DNA of 64,000 nt from positions 868,001-932,000 of the forward strand of contig NZ_CP072943.1 of the NCBI RefSeq assembly GCF_018069705.1. The letters run 5' to 3'. Position 1 is the stretch's first letter. The number at the start of each line of letters is the position of its first letter. The position numbers were made by a program, and so were the translations under genes. Of this stretch, positions 8,844 to 18,053 are shown in pieces. This DNA is from Aminithiophilus ramosus. GTDB taxonomy: Bacteria; Synergistota; Synergistia; Synergistales; Aminithiophilaceae. The notes under the pieces are model-generated. The model had not been told where the DNA came from, ran no database searches, and saw nothing but the letters and a program-made list of their open reading frames with translations.

Positions 8844-9421
8844 GGAGGAAGGAGAAAGCCCCTCTCGTCCTCGTCTGCGACGACGAACGTCTCCTCCGGC
8901 GCCTGCGAGCCCAGCTGGGCCCTCTGGGTCGTCCTCTTCTTCTCCCCGGCGAAGCGGAAGATCTCCTCCCCTCCGACGTCGAGCTGGTCCTCGTCGCCGG
9001 GAAGGCGCCTCTCCCCGAGACTCTCGCCGGAATCCCCCGGATGGATCTCCCCCTCGCCCTGCCATCAGCCGCACTCCGCGAGGCCCTGCGGACCCGCCTC
9101 GGCCGGGGCGGTTACGAGGCGCTCTGTCTCGAGGCGGAGGCGTTCATCGCCGACAACCGCCTCTCCCAAGCCGAGGAGACTCTCCGTCTGGCCCTCTCTC
9201 AGGCGCCTTCGAGACCGGAGGCCTTCTTTCTCGCGGCGACGATCCTCGAAAAAAACGGCTCCCCCTTCGAGGCCCGAGAGAATTACGCCACGGCCCTCGC
9301 CCTCGACTCCGGCTACGAGCCGGCACGGAAGGCCCTGGAACGCCTCGATGAAAAGGAAAGAGCGGAGCTGGAAGAGACGGAAAGGCCTCCCACGGGTATA
9401 ATGAATGGTCGTCGGGAGTAG
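8840..9421 (+). CDS. TPR-containing protein with a receiver-like N-terminal half, function unknown
   Basis: A 193-residue protein whose GTG overlaps the stop of the previous gene. The N-terminal ~75 residues look like a degenerate Rossmann/receiver fold (PLVLVCDDERLLRRL, then VELVLVAG), but a phospho-acceptor aspartate at the usual place is not evident. Residues about 95-165 form two tetratricopeptide-like helical repeats (AEAFIADNRLSQAEETLRLA and FFLAATILEKNGSPFEAREN). It lies just ahead of a response-regulator gene and may be part of that signalling unit. I do not recognise the family. Confidence 0.5.
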   Translation: MRRKEKAPLVLVCDDERLLRRLRAQLGPLGRPLLLPGEAEDLLPSDVELVLVAGKAPLPETLAGIPRMDLPLALPSAALREALRTRLGRGGYEALCLEAEAFIADNRLSQAEETLRLALSQAPSRPEAFFLAATILEKNGSPFEARENYATALALDSGYEPARKALERLDEKERAELEETERPPTGIMNGRRE

Positions 9422-9486
9422 AACGTCGGACCTTTCGACGGTCGACTGTCCGCCTTCAGAAAAGCCCGGAGAGAGGTGAATCTCCT

Positions 9487-10191
9487 GTGAAGGCCCTTTC
9501 AGTCCTCGTCGCCGAGGACGATCCCACTCTGCGCGATCTTTACGGCGATTATCTCAAACGGCTGCGCGGCTTCCGCCTGCAGGATCAGGTCAGCTCCGGC
9601 CCGGCTCTCTTCGAGGCCCTGAAGGAAAAGGCAATCCACCTCGTTCTCCTCGACCTCTTCCTGCCGGGTTTCGACGCCCTCGACGGGCTGCGCCGTGCCC
9701 GCGTGTCCCATCCTCGAATCGACTTCATCGTCCTCTCCGTCGGCACCTCGCCCGACGCCGTAAGGGGTTCCCTCTGCCTCGGAGCCTTCGACTACCTCAT
9801 CAAGCCCTTCGCCTTCAGCCGATTCAAAACGGCTCTCGAGGCCTACAGGACCTACCACCTGGGACTGACGGAACGGCGCGAACCCTGGCGACAGGAGGAG
9901 CTGGACCGCCTCACGGGAACGCTGGCCACCCCCCCTCTGGCGCCTGATTTGGCACCGCCGAAGGGGCTTCAGGCCAAGCTCGTCGGCGACGTTACGGCCC
10001 TTCTGCAGGCCTGGGACAAGTCCCTCTCGGCCGCCGAGGTGGGCGAACTCCTGGGCATCTCCCGGTCAACGGCGCGGCGCTACCTCGAATACCTCGTCGA
10101 AATCGACCAGGTCTCCGTCGACTACGCCTTCCGCGAAGTGGGCCGCCCCGTCAAGCTCTACCGCCTCGGCGGCCGCGACGGAACCTGCTGA
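9487..10191 (+). CDS. Response regulator of the CitB/DpiA/DcuR type
   Basis: A 234-residue two-component regulator. The receiver domain has the acidic pair EDD at residues 10-12, the phospho-acceptor in VLLDLFLPG (about residue 57) and the conserved lysine in LIKPFAF. A linker leads to a C-terminal helix-turn-helix (LSAAEVGELLGISRSTARRYLEYL), as in the regulators of citrate and C4-dicarboxylate genes. The start is GTG with GAGAGGTGA upstream. No sensor kinase lies nearby, so it is an orphan here. Control of the citrate-lyase region 35 kb away is possible by family analogy only. Confidence 0.82.
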   Translation: MKALSVLVAEDDPTLRDLYGDYLKRLRGFRLQDQVSSGPALFEALKEKAIHLVLLDLFLPGFDALDGLRRARVSHPRIDFIVLSVGTSPDAVRGSLCLGAFDYLIKPFAFSRFKTALEAYRTYHLGLTERREPWRQEELDRLTGTLATPPLAPDLAPPKGLQAKLVGDVTALLQAWDKSLSAAEVGELLGISRSTARRYLEYLVEIDQVSVDYAFREVGRPVKLYRLGGRDGTC

Positions 10192-10197
10192 GGGAGT

Positions 10198-11025
10198 TCA
10201 GGGCAGATCCTCTCTGACGAGATCTCCGTAAAGGCGGGGAAGACGCTTCCGGAAGACCTGAAGAAACTCCCGGGCCTCTCCGATCCTCCCTCTGTCGATC
10301 TCGACGAAGAGACCGTCCTCGTCCCCCGAGGCCTCTGCCAGGACCTCCCCGTCGGGGGAGCAGACGAGGGAGCGACCTCCGAAATCGAGTCCGCCGGTGA
10401 CCCCGACGTTGTTGACGAAGGCGACGTAGAGGGCGTTCTCCATGGCCCGTGATTTGACCATGGAGTGGATCATATCCATGCGGGACCGGACCCACTGGCT
10501 CGTGACGAAGAGAAGCTCACATCCCCGCAGGGCGTAGACGCGGCCCCACTCGGGAAAGCGCACGTCGTAGCAGATGATGGACCCGGCCCGCATCCCGGCG
10601 AAATCGAAGAGACAGGCCTCCTCCCCGCGGGAGAAAACCCGGTCTTCGGGAGTGATGAAGGGGACGAGATGAACCTTGTCGTACTGGGCGACCAAGCTCC
10701 CGCTGTCGTCGATGACCTGCGAGCGGTTGAACAGCCCCCCCTTTCCCCGGGCCATGACGGAACCGCCGATGAACCAGGTCCCGTAGAGGCGAGCCAGGTC
10801 CCCAAGAAAGGCCGCCGCCTCTTCGCCATCCCCGTCGGCCAGGGTTTCGGCCGAGTCGAGGGCGTAGCCCACATCCCAGAGTTCGGGGAGAACGAGGGCC
10901 GTCGGCAGCTCGGAGGGAACGTAATGACGTTCCATCCACCGTCGGACCTGCTCCTGATTTCCCTTCCTGTCGCCAAGACGAACGGCGATCTGACAGAGGC
11001 CGATGCGAAAACGTTCCGGATTCAC
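10198..11025 (-). CDS. Carbon-nitrogen hydrolase (nitrilase superfamily)
   Basis: A 275-residue cytoplasmic amidase-type enzyme. The Glu-Lys-Cys triad is present as E48 (LVLPELW), K117 (YDKVHLVPF) and C152 (IICYDVRFPEW). The sequence looks closest to omega-amidase/YafV-like members, which hydrolyse omega-amides of 2-oxo acids, but this is a family-level guess. The start is GTG with AGGAGGG nine bases upstream. It is convergent with the response regulator, with only six bases between the stops. Confidence 0.85.
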   Translation of the reverse strand: MNPERFRIGLCQIAVRLGDRKGNQEQVRRWMERHYVPSELPTALVLPELWDVGYALDSAETLADGDGEEAAAFLGDLARLYGTWFIGGSVMARGKGGLFNRSQVIDDSGSLVAQYDKVHLVPFITPEDRVFSRGEEACLFDFAGMRAGSIICYDVRFPEWGRVYALRGCELLFVTSQWVRSRMDMIHSMVKSRAMENALYVAFVNNVGVTGGLDFGGRSLVCSPDGEVLAEASGDEDGLFVEIDRGRIGEAREFLQVFRKRLPRLYGDLVREDLP

Positions 11026-11084
11026 CGATTTTCCCTCCTGACGCGGCGCCGCTTCTGCCGGTCACGGCGCTTCTTTTGCCTCAT

Positions 11085-11314
11085 TCTCCGCCGGGAAAAG
11101 AGTGCCGTCAAGTTCGACGGGGAATTTTTAAATCAAAAATCAATATTTTTTCCCGAAAGGCTCCAGGTGAATTCATTTATAAAAAATTATAGCGCCGTTG
11201 TTATTCGTTATAGATTTTTCTCTTCCCTCCATCTATAATCTCTAAAGTTGTGAAGCAAATAGATTTTCACTGTGGACCCCTTGGAAGGATCGACCGGAGG
11301 GAGGTATCGTCGGC
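11085..11314. promoter_or_regulatory. AT-rich divergent promoter region
   Basis: This 230-bp stretch is strikingly AT-rich in a GC-rich genome and separates two divergent genes. A perfect TATAAT lies at 11234-11239 on the plus strand, about 75 bases before the GGDEF gene, but no good -35 box is present at the right distance. Several TTATAG/TTATAA elements could serve either direction. Confidence 0.45.
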
Positions 11315-12568
11315 TTGGAGCTCGGCCGTCCGTCGCCTCGACGTCGCTTTCGCTTTCTCGTGGCCGTCGCCGTCTATCTTGTCGGCGTCGCGGCTTTTGT
11401 CGTCTTCGCCTATCGGAGCGCACTGAGTCGGACCTTGAGGGAGACCGACGAACGTCTCGTCATGGCCGCCGTAACGCTCAAACACCTCCTGGCGAAGGAC
11501 TTCCACGACAGGGCCGTCGGCCCCAGAAGCATCTCTTTCGAGGAGGAGATGCGCAACCGCCAGGTACTCAACGCCTTCATCGCCGAGACGGGCTTCGCCT
11601 GGCTCTACACCCTCGTCGAGGAAGAGGGACGCTTCCATTTCGCCGCCCCCACCGTCACCGACGAGGAGGCCCGGGAAAAGGCCTCCTGGTACTATCACCC
11701 CTACGGAGACATCCCGGCGGCCTTCCGCGAGGCCTATGAAAAGGGAACGACCGTCTTCGTCAGCTACGACGACCAGTGGGGCTCCTTCCGCTCCGTCGCC
11801 GTGGCCGAGACGACGCCGGGCGGGCGGCGCTACCTGGCCTGTGCCGACGCCTCGGCCGACCATCTCGCCGCCCTGGCCCGGAGGGACGCGGGACGGACGG
11901 CCCTGACGGGGCTCTACTTCCTGCTTTTGGCCCTCCCCCTCCTTCTCCTCTCCCGATCGCAGAGAACGAGCCTGCAGGCGGCCCTGAAAAAGCTGTCGGA
12001 ACACAAGGAGGATCTCGAAGAGGAGGTCAGCCGACGGACGGCCGAGCTGGAACGCACGCAGGGAGCCCTGAGAGAGAGGGCCATCCGCGATCCCCTGACG
12101 CACCTTTTCAACAGGAACTACATCCTGGAACGCCTTCGCGAGGAGATCGGCCACGCAAAGAACCAGGGCAGTCCCCTCTGTCTCATGATGATCGATCTCG
12201 ATCATTTCAAGGCCGTCAACGACAGCAAGGGCCATCTGGCCGGAGACCGCGTCCTTCGGACGGTGAGCGTCATCCTGCGCCAGACGGTCCGCCACTCCGA
12301 CATCGTCGGCCGTTTCGGCGGCGATGAATTCCTCGTCGTCCTGCCCAATACCGATCTTTCCGGAGGCCGGACCGTCGCCGAGAAGCTGCGTCGGCGGCTG
12401 CGGGAGAGCCCCGTCGGACAGGGAGATCAGGCCATCGGATTCAGCATCGGCGTGGCCTGCCGCTGCTCCGACCTCCACGCCACGGGCCTCCTGGCCCAGG
12501 CCGACAGGCTCCTCTACGAGGCCAAGCGCCAGGGCGGCGACTGCATCATCGCCGAAGCCACGGCCTGA
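11315..12568 (+). CDS. Membrane-bound diguanylate cyclase (GGDEF)
   Basis: A 417-residue protein that makes cyclic di-GMP from two GTP. A membrane helix at about residues 12-32 is followed by a periplasmic sensor domain (about 33-190), a second helix near 197-213, a coiled coil (215-250) and the GGDEF domain. The active-site motif is intact (RFGGDEF). An inhibitory I-site RHSD sits five residues before it, so product feedback is expected. The TTG start is preceded by GGAGGGAGGT nine bases away. The sensor region is not a family I can name. A small peptidase-like gene follows after five bases and is probably co-transcribed. Confidence 0.85.
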   Translation: MELGRPSPRRRFRFLVAVAVYLVGVAAFVVFAYRSALSRTLRETDERLVMAAVTLKHLLAKDFHDRAVGPRSISFEEEMRNRQVLNAFIAETGFAWLYTLVEEEGRFHFAAPTVTDEEAREKASWYYHPYGDIPAAFREAYEKGTTVFVSYDDQWGSFRSVAVAETTPGGRRYLACADASADHLAALARRDAGRTALTGLYFLLLALPLLLLSRSQRTSLQAALKKLSEHKEDLEEEVSRRTAELERTQGALRERAIRDPLTHLFNRNYILERLREEIGHAKNQGSPLCLMMIDLDHFKAVNDSKGHLAGDRVLRTVSVILRQTVRHSDIVGRFGGDEFLVVLPNTDLSGGRTVAEKLRRRLRESPVGQGDQAIGFSIGVACRCSDLHATGLLAQADRLLYEAKRQGGDCIIAEATA

Positions 12569-12573
12569 AGGGC

Positions 12574-13167
12574 ATGAACCGCCGACGCGTCGCCTTCCAC
12601 GAGGCCGGCCATCTCGTCATGGCCTTCCTTCTCCACATGGAGGTCCTCTCCTGCCGTCTGGGCCCGTCGCAGGAGGAGTCGGGAGAGAGGGGGCGTTGCG
12701 TCGTCGTCACGCCCGACCCCGTGGGAGTGAGACGCTTTCTCCTCTCCATGGCCGGCGTCATGGCCGAAGACCGTTTCTTCCACGACGAGGAGGGCGGCAT
12801 CAGGGACCGCCACGACGCCGCCGACGCCCTGGAAAACTACCTGAGCCACTATCGGCGGCGGGACCGCGACGAGGCCGAGTCGGTCCTCCGCCTGGCCTCC
12901 GCCTTCTTCCACTCGCCTCCCGCTCTTCGCGTGCTGCGCAGGGCCGCTTCGATCCTGGTCCAGGTCCGTGTCCTCGACGGCGACCGGTTGGACCGCCTTC
13001 GCCAGGAGCTTCTCGAGGCCTGCGACTCGACGCCTCTCATCGAGGCCGTCGACGGCCTCGCCGAACCGGAGCCGTCGCCGCCGATGGACGAGATTCTCCT
13101 CCGAGGCGCCCGCCTCGTCAAAAGGCTCCTTCTTTCTCTGCGGAAACCCTTCGATGACCCCTCCTGA
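12574..13167 (+). CDS. Stand-alone M41 (FtsH-type) HEAGH metallopeptidase-like protein
   Basis: A 197-residue soluble protein. The zinc motif HEAGH is at residues 9-13 (VAFHEAGHLVM), the same signature as the protease domain of FtsH. A later stretch, SMAGVMAEDRFF followed by RDRHDAADALENYL, resembles the FtsH segment where an aspartate gives the third zinc ligand. No AAA+ ATPase and no membrane helix are present, unlike FtsH. Related FtsH-independent M41-like proteins exist, but their roles are mostly unknown. It follows the diguanylate cyclase gene by five bases, so the two may act together. Confidence 0.6.
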   Translation: MNRRRVAFHEAGHLVMAFLLHMEVLSCRLGPSQEESGERGRCVVVTPDPVGVRRFLLSMAGVMAEDRFFHDEEGGIRDRHDAADALENYLSHYRRRDRDEAESVLRLASAFFHSPPALRVLRRAASILVQVRVLDGDRLDRLRQELLEACDSTPLIEAVDGLAEPEPSPPMDEILLRGARLVKRLLLSLRKPFDDPS

Positions 13168-13278
13168 GGCCGACAAGGCCCCTTGCGCCCTTTTCCTCTC
13201 TCGACGATCCTGTAAAATGAAGGGAGACGACGGAGAAGCCCTTTCACGAAGCCCCTTTGCGAGGAAAGAGGAGAGGCG

Positions 13279-14427
13279 ATGAGGATCGAGACGACGCCGA
13301 CAGGTGGTCCCGCGTTCGGCGAAGGTTTTTTCCCCCGAGGCTGTTCTTCCCTCTGCCGGGCCTGTGATCACCGATCGCTGAGCCGGGAGGAAAGCGAGGC
13401 CCAGAAAAGGGGATGGCTCGCCTCCAAGCTGGCCCCCTGGGCCGACCGCCTTGCCCCTCTGGAGGGAGCCACGGAGGCCGAATCCTTGGGATATCGCGAT
13501 CGGGTCCGCCTCCATGTCCGCCGTATCGACGGCCGATGGCGCTTCGGCATGCTCCGGGGCGACGAGCTTCTTCCTCTGGAAGACTGCCCCGTCCACTCTT
13601 CCCGCGTCCGACGCTCTCTGGCCCTCCTGAGCCGGATCCTGCCCGACGACCCCCTCCTGCCCCTGGCCTTCTACGCTCAGTCGGGCGCTCAGGCGACGCT
13701 CATCGTCAAGTCCAGAACCCGTCCCGATCTGACCTGGACGAAAGGGCTCGACGAAGGGGGAGTCGAAAGCGGCCTCGAGGGACTCTGGCTCCATCTCCAC
13801 CCCTCTGCGGGGCGAAGGCTTTTCGCCAACAGGGAGTGGATCCTTCTCTGGGGGCAAAGACGCTCCCAAGACTCCGGAGGCCTCGTCTACGGTCCTTGCG
13901 CCTTCCAGCAGCTTCTGCCCCGCCTCTACGAACGCTCCCTCGACGAGGCGGAGGCCTTTCTGGCCCCCTGCATGGGCGATGGCGTCGTCGATCTCTACTG
14001 CGGCAACGGCGCCAGCCTCGCCCGCTGGCTCCGGAGGGGCGCCGCCGTCGTCGGCGTCGAGCTCTCGGGCGAGGCCATGGAGAACGCCGCCGTCAACGGC
14101 CCCGGAGCCTCTCTCCTGCGGGGCTGCTGCGCCGAGAGGATCCCCCAGCTCGACTCTTTCCTCTCCCCCCACGCCCGTTCACGGCGTCTGGCCTACGTCA
14201 ACCCGCCAAGGACGGGGTTGGAGCCGGAAGTCGCCCGTTGGCTCCCCCGAGCGGGTTTCCGTCGCATCGCCTATCTCTCCTGCAGCGCCGGGACACTGCG
14301 GCGGGACATGACTTTCCTGGAAGAGGCCGGCTACGACGTGCTTCGCCTCAGACCCTACGATTTCTTCCCCCGGACGCGCCACGTCGAATGTCTGGCCCTT
14401 CTCTCCTCCCGCGACGATCGGCCATGA
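13279..14427 (+). CDS. TrmA/RlmD-family RNA (uracil-C5) methyltransferase-like protein
   Basis: A 382-residue class I SAM methyltransferase. The SAM site is VVDLYCGNGASLARWL. The family motif NPPRTGL and the catalytic-cysteine segment YLSCSAGTLRRDM are present, and the end HVECLALL is typical. Near the N-terminus CSSLCRACDH resembles the iron-sulfur cysteine cluster of RlmD enzymes; the usual TRAM domain is missing. It probably forms 5-methyluridine in tRNA or rRNA, but which one cannot be decided. The ATG is preceded by GGAAAGAGGAGAGG. Confidence 0.82.
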   Translation: MRIETTPTGGPAFGEGFFPRGCSSLCRACDHRSLSREESEAQKRGWLASKLAPWADRLAPLEGATEAESLGYRDRVRLHVRRIDGRWRFGMLRGDELLPLEDCPVHSSRVRRSLALLSRILPDDPLLPLAFYAQSGAQATLIVKSRTRPDLTWTKGLDEGGVESGLEGLWLHLHPSAGRRLFANREWILLWGQRRSQDSGGLVYGPCAFQQLLPRLYERSLDEAEAFLAPCMGDGVVDLYCGNGASLARWLRRGAAVVGVELSGEAMENAAVNGPGASLLRGCCAERIPQLDSFLSPHARSRRLAYVNPPRTGLEPEVARWLPRAGFRRIAYLSCSAGTLRRDMTFLEEAGYDVLRLRPYDFFPRTRHVECLALLSSRDDRP

Positions 14428-14445
14428 CCGACGAAAAAAGGGATC

Positions 14446-14901
14446 TCACCCGCGGGACCGGTAGCGGAAATCGCAGCGGCTGCCGCCCTCCATGATCGTC
14501 TCGGAACGCCTCAGTTCGAGGGCGTCGTTGAACCCCTCGAGAAAGGCGAAGTCCCGGTTGCAGGAGAGAACGGCGCCCCAGGGACCGAGCCCCATCGCCT
14601 CGTAGAGTTCCGCGTAGGCGCAGCGGCGGACGTCGAAGGCGAGTCCCTCCTCGTCGGGAATCTCTTCGATCGCCAGGGCCCCTCCCTCCGACCAGAGGGC
14701 GAGGCCCTTTTTGAGGTCCTCCAGGCCGTCTCCCTCGCAGGCGGCCCTCCGGCCGGCCTCGCGGGCGGCTCCGCAGAGGGCCTTGCCGACGGCCTCGCGG
14801 AGTTCCTCTTCCGTCATTTTCTCCAGAAGAGCTCCCATGAGAGTCTTGAAAAAGGCCGCCTCGATCTCACGGCGTTTCAGCAGGGTCAGGCTTTCCGACA
14901 T
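14446..14901 (-). CDS. L-2-amino-thiazoline-4-carboxylic acid hydrolase-family protein
   Basis: A 151-residue protein that resembles the ATC-hydrolase family, named for an enzyme that opens a thiazoline ring on the way to L-cysteine. Typical features are the AYAELYEAMGL region, the conserved cysteine in VLSCNRDFAFLEGFN and the final CDFRYRSRG. Most relatives in anaerobes have no proven substrate. The ATG is chosen because AAGGAGGAGAGG precedes it; the longer open frame upstream has no family similarity. It is convergent with the RNA methyltransferase gene. Confidence 0.65.
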   Translation of the reverse strand: MSESLTLLKRREIEAAFFKTLMGALLEKMTEEELREAVGKALCGAAREAGRRAACEGDGLEDLKKGLALWSEGGALAIEEIPDEEGLAFDVRRCAYAELYEAMGLGPWGAVLSCNRDFAFLEGFNDALELRRSETIMEGGSRCDFRYRSRG

Positions 14902-15297
14902 TGGACCTCTCCTCCTTTTCGCCTTCCTCGGGACTGCGGCACCATCGCCCTTTCCTCCAGGGGAGGCGACGGACCGTCTACGATCATAGTCCCCTCGCGG
15001 GGAGAAGGCCAGGCCGCAGCCGCTCGGACCGAGACCGCCCGGACGTTCCGAAAGCCGATCGAAGACACGGCCTTCGAACTTCCCTTCGCGTACAGGGGCT
15101 TCCCCGTGAAATCGGCGACGGAGCCCGCGAGTCGAGGAAGACGCGGCATAAAGGACCGGACGTTCCTCGATGTGGTCGAGAGACCGAAGACACTCGGGAG
15201 AGGGGATGGAGGTATCTCTTGCGGAGGCCTTCAACTCCTCGGTGGACTGTGTCAAAATGATGTGACACTCCGCAGAGGAAAAAGAGGAGAGGAAGTC
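14902..15297. promoter_or_regulatory. Divergent spacer with an operator-like palindrome
   Basis: No gene was recognised in these 396 bases. A perfect inverted repeat GTGTCA-N8-TGACAC lies at 15249-15268, about 30 bases before the next start codon, and could bind a dimeric regulator. Confidence 0.4.
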
Positions 15298-17856
15298 ATG
15301 AGCGAGGAACGAAGGGATCGAGGCGGCGAGGAGAGGGGACGGGAGCGCCCTCTCCCGGGCGACGGCTGCCACTGCGAGATCTGGCAGTCCGCCGAGGGGA
15401 ACATCCTTCACGTCTCCGGGGCCTGTGAGTCTCTATCGGGCTATCCGCCTCGGGATTTTTTCGACGACGACAACCTCCTGAGTTCCCTTGTGGAGGAGGA
15501 GGACCGCCCCCTCTGGGAGAGCCCCCGCCAGGGACGATCGGTCCTCCGCTTCCGGATCCGACGCCGGGACGGAACCGTCATCCCCATAGAGGAGACCTCC
15601 TGGCCCCTCTTCGGAGAGGGGCACGATCTCGGCCGACGCTTCGCCTTCCGCGACGTGACGGAGGAGACGAAGGCCCTTGCAGCCCTGAAGGAGTCGGAAG
15701 ACCGGTTCCGGCGCGTCATCGAAAACCTCCCCTACCCTCTCGCCGTCGTCGACGGCGACGGGACCTTCCTCTATGCCAACCCCAGCTTTTCTGAACTTTT
15801 CGAGACCTCTCCCGAGGCCCTATCGAGGGGAACGAAGGCCTCTTCCTTCTGGGGCGAGCCGAAAGAACGCGAGGCCTGGCTCGCCGCCCTCCGCGAAAAG
15901 GGCGTCGTCAGAGATTACGAGATCCGCGCCCGGACCGCTTCGGGAAGGCTCCTCTGGATCACCCTCAGCGGCCTCTTCATCACCTGGCAGGGACGCCTCT
16001 CCGTCCTCTCGACGCAGCGCGACGTGACGGAGACGAAAAGGGCCAGGGAGGCCCTCGTGGAGAGCGAGGCGCGCCTCCGGATCATCCTCGACACCATCCC
16101 CGACGGCATCAGCCTCACCGATCCGGACGGGACGATCCGCTCCGTCACGCCCAAGACCCTTCAGCTCGGCGGCTACGCCAGTGCCGACGAGGTCGTCGGC
16201 GGCAACATCCTCGACCAGCTGGCCCCCTCCGAGAGGGAAAGGGCCCGCTCCCTCATCGGCGAGAGGCTCTGCGGGAAGGCGTCGGGCCCCGTCGAATACC
16301 TCCTGCGGCGCAAGGACGGCTCCTTCTTCCACGGCGAGATCAACGGCAACGTCCTCCGCGACGAGCGGGGAGAGGTGACAGGCATCGTCTATACCCAGAG
16401 GGACGTCACGGAGCGGAGGACCTTCGAGGCGGCCCTCCGGGAGAGCGAGGAGAAGTACCGCCTTCTGGCCGAGTCCGTCTCGGACGTGATCTGGGTCTAC
16501 AACGTGACCCGCAGCCGCTTCACCTACGTCAGTCCCTCCGTCTTCCGCCTCCGCGGCTACACGGCGGAAGAGGCCATGGCTCAGACTCTGGCCCAATCGC
16601 TGACGGCCGAGTCCCTCTCGGAGACGGAGGCCCTCATCGCCGAGGGGTTGCGTCTTTTTCTCGAAAACCCCGAGGAGAACAGCGACCACATCAACGAGAT
16701 CTGTCAGCCCTGCAAGAACGGCAGAGTCGTCTGGGTCGAGGTCTCGACGCGGTTCCGCTTCGCCGCCGACGGCGACATCGAGCTCTTCTGCGTGAGCCGC
16801 AACATCGACGGGAGGAAACGGGCCGAGGCCGAGGTTCGCTTCCTCAGCTACCACGATCAGCTCACGGGGCTTCACAACCGCCGTTTCTACGAGGAGGAGT
16901 TCCGCCGCCTCGACGACGCGTCCCATCTGCCCCTCTCCCTCATCATGGCCGACGTCAACGGCCTCAAGCTGACCAACGACGCCTTCGGACACCAGGTCGG
17001 CGACGAGCTGCTCCGGACCATGGCCTCCATCTTTCGGGAGGCCACCCGTCCCGGCGACGTCCTGGCCCGCATCGGCGGCGACGAGTTCGTCTTCCTTCTC
17101 CCCCGAAGCGACGCCAGGGCGGCCTGGGCCATCGTCGAGAGGATAAGGAGCGTACTGAAGACCCGCGAGAGCGAGGGCCCTCTTCTTTCCGTATCCTTCG
17201 GCGTCGCAACGAAGACGAAGGGTACGGAGACGCGCGAGCGGCTTTTTTCCGATGCGGAAAACCGCATGTACCGCAACAAACTCTCCGAGAGCGACAGCAT
17301 GAAGAGCAAGACGATCCGCCTCGTCACTCAGAGCCTCTACGAGAGAAGCCCCTGGGAAAGAGGTCACGGAGAGAGGGTCAGCCGCTTCTGCCGCCTCATG
17401 GGAACGGCCCTCGGTCTCGGCCCCGACGACGTGGAGGAGCTGGCCCTGGCGGGGCTTCTCCACGACATCGGGAAAATCGGCGTCGAGCGGAGTCTTCTCC
17501 TCAATCCGGAACAGCTCGACGAGGAGGAGAGGAACGAGATGAGGCGCCACCCCGAGATCGGTTTTCAGATCCTGCGCTCCTCCGGGGAATTCGCCACCAT
17601 TGCCGAGGCCGTCCTTGCCCACCACGAACGTTTCGACGGCAAGGGCTATCCCCGCGGGAAGAAGGGAAAAGCTATTCCTCTCTCGGCACGGATCATCGCC
17701 CTGGCCGAGAGCTACGAGGCCATGACGGGCGACCATCTCTACAGACGGCCCCTGCCGAAGGCGATCGCCCTGAGGCAGATCGAGGAGGAGGCCGGAAGAC
17801 AGTTCGACCCGGACCTTACGAAAATTTTCGTCGACGTCATCGCCGGAGAGGATTAG
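15298..17856 (+). CDS. Multi-PAS GGDEF/HD-GYP cyclic di-GMP protein
   Basis: An 852-residue cytoplasmic signalling protein without membrane helices. Four PAS modules fill about residues 20-520, several ending in the PAC signature ((Q)RDVTE). A GGDEF domain follows (IGGDEFVFLL near residue 600; preceding RPGD fits an I-site), then a complete HD-GYP phosphodiesterase domain with LLHDIGKIG and HHERFDGKGYPRG. Having both synthase and hydrolase signatures, its net activity may depend on the PAS inputs; PAS domains in anaerobes often sense redox or small ligands. The ATG has AGAGGAGAGG before it. It is transcribed alone. Confidence 0.88.
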   Translation: MSEERRDRGGEERGRERPLPGDGCHCEIWQSAEGNILHVSGACESLSGYPPRDFFDDDNLLSSLVEEEDRPLWESPRQGRSVLRFRIRRRDGTVIPIEETSWPLFGEGHDLGRRFAFRDVTEETKALAALKESEDRFRRVIENLPYPLAVVDGDGTFLYANPSFSELFETSPEALSRGTKASSFWGEPKEREAWLAALREKGVVRDYEIRARTASGRLLWITLSGLFITWQGRLSVLSTQRDVTETKRAREALVESEARLRIILDTIPDGISLTDPDGTIRSVTPKTLQLGGYASADEVVGGNILDQLAPSERERARSLIGERLCGKASGPVEYLLRRKDGSFFHGEINGNVLRDERGEVTGIVYTQRDVTERRTFEAALRESEEKYRLLAESVSDVIWVYNVTRSRFTYVSPSVFRLRGYTAEEAMAQTLAQSLTAESLSETEALIAEGLRLFLENPEENSDHINEICQPCKNGRVVWVEVSTRFRFAADGDIELFCVSRNIDGRKRAEAEVRFLSYHDQLTGLHNRRFYEEEFRRLDDASHLPLSLIMADVNGLKLTNDAFGHQVGDELLRTMASIFREATRPGDVLARIGGDEFVFLLPRSDARAAWAIVERIRSVLKTRESEGPLLSVSFGVATKTKGTETRERLFSDAENRMYRNKLSESDSMKSKTIRLVTQSLYERSPWERGHGERVSRFCRLMGTALGLGPDDVEELALAGLLHDIGKIGVERSLLLNPEQLDEEERNEMRRHPEIGFQILRSSGEFATIAEAVLAHHERFDGKGYPRGKKGKAIPLSARIIALAESYEAMTGDHLYRRPLPKAIALRQIEEEAGRQFDPDLTKIFVDVIAGED

Positions 17857-18053
17857 GGACGGCGACCTACCGACGGGGATAACCGAAACGCCGGGAGGAG
17901 ACGGCTCGCGAGGCGCGATGTTTTTTCAACAAGAAGGTAGAAGCGGTGGCAATCCCGCCGAGATGGGAAGACGGACGAAGACCGCCGCTCACGGGACGAC
18001 GGCCGATCCGTGGGCGGACCGCCTTCGGTCCGGGCCCTCCGGACGTCCGTCGA

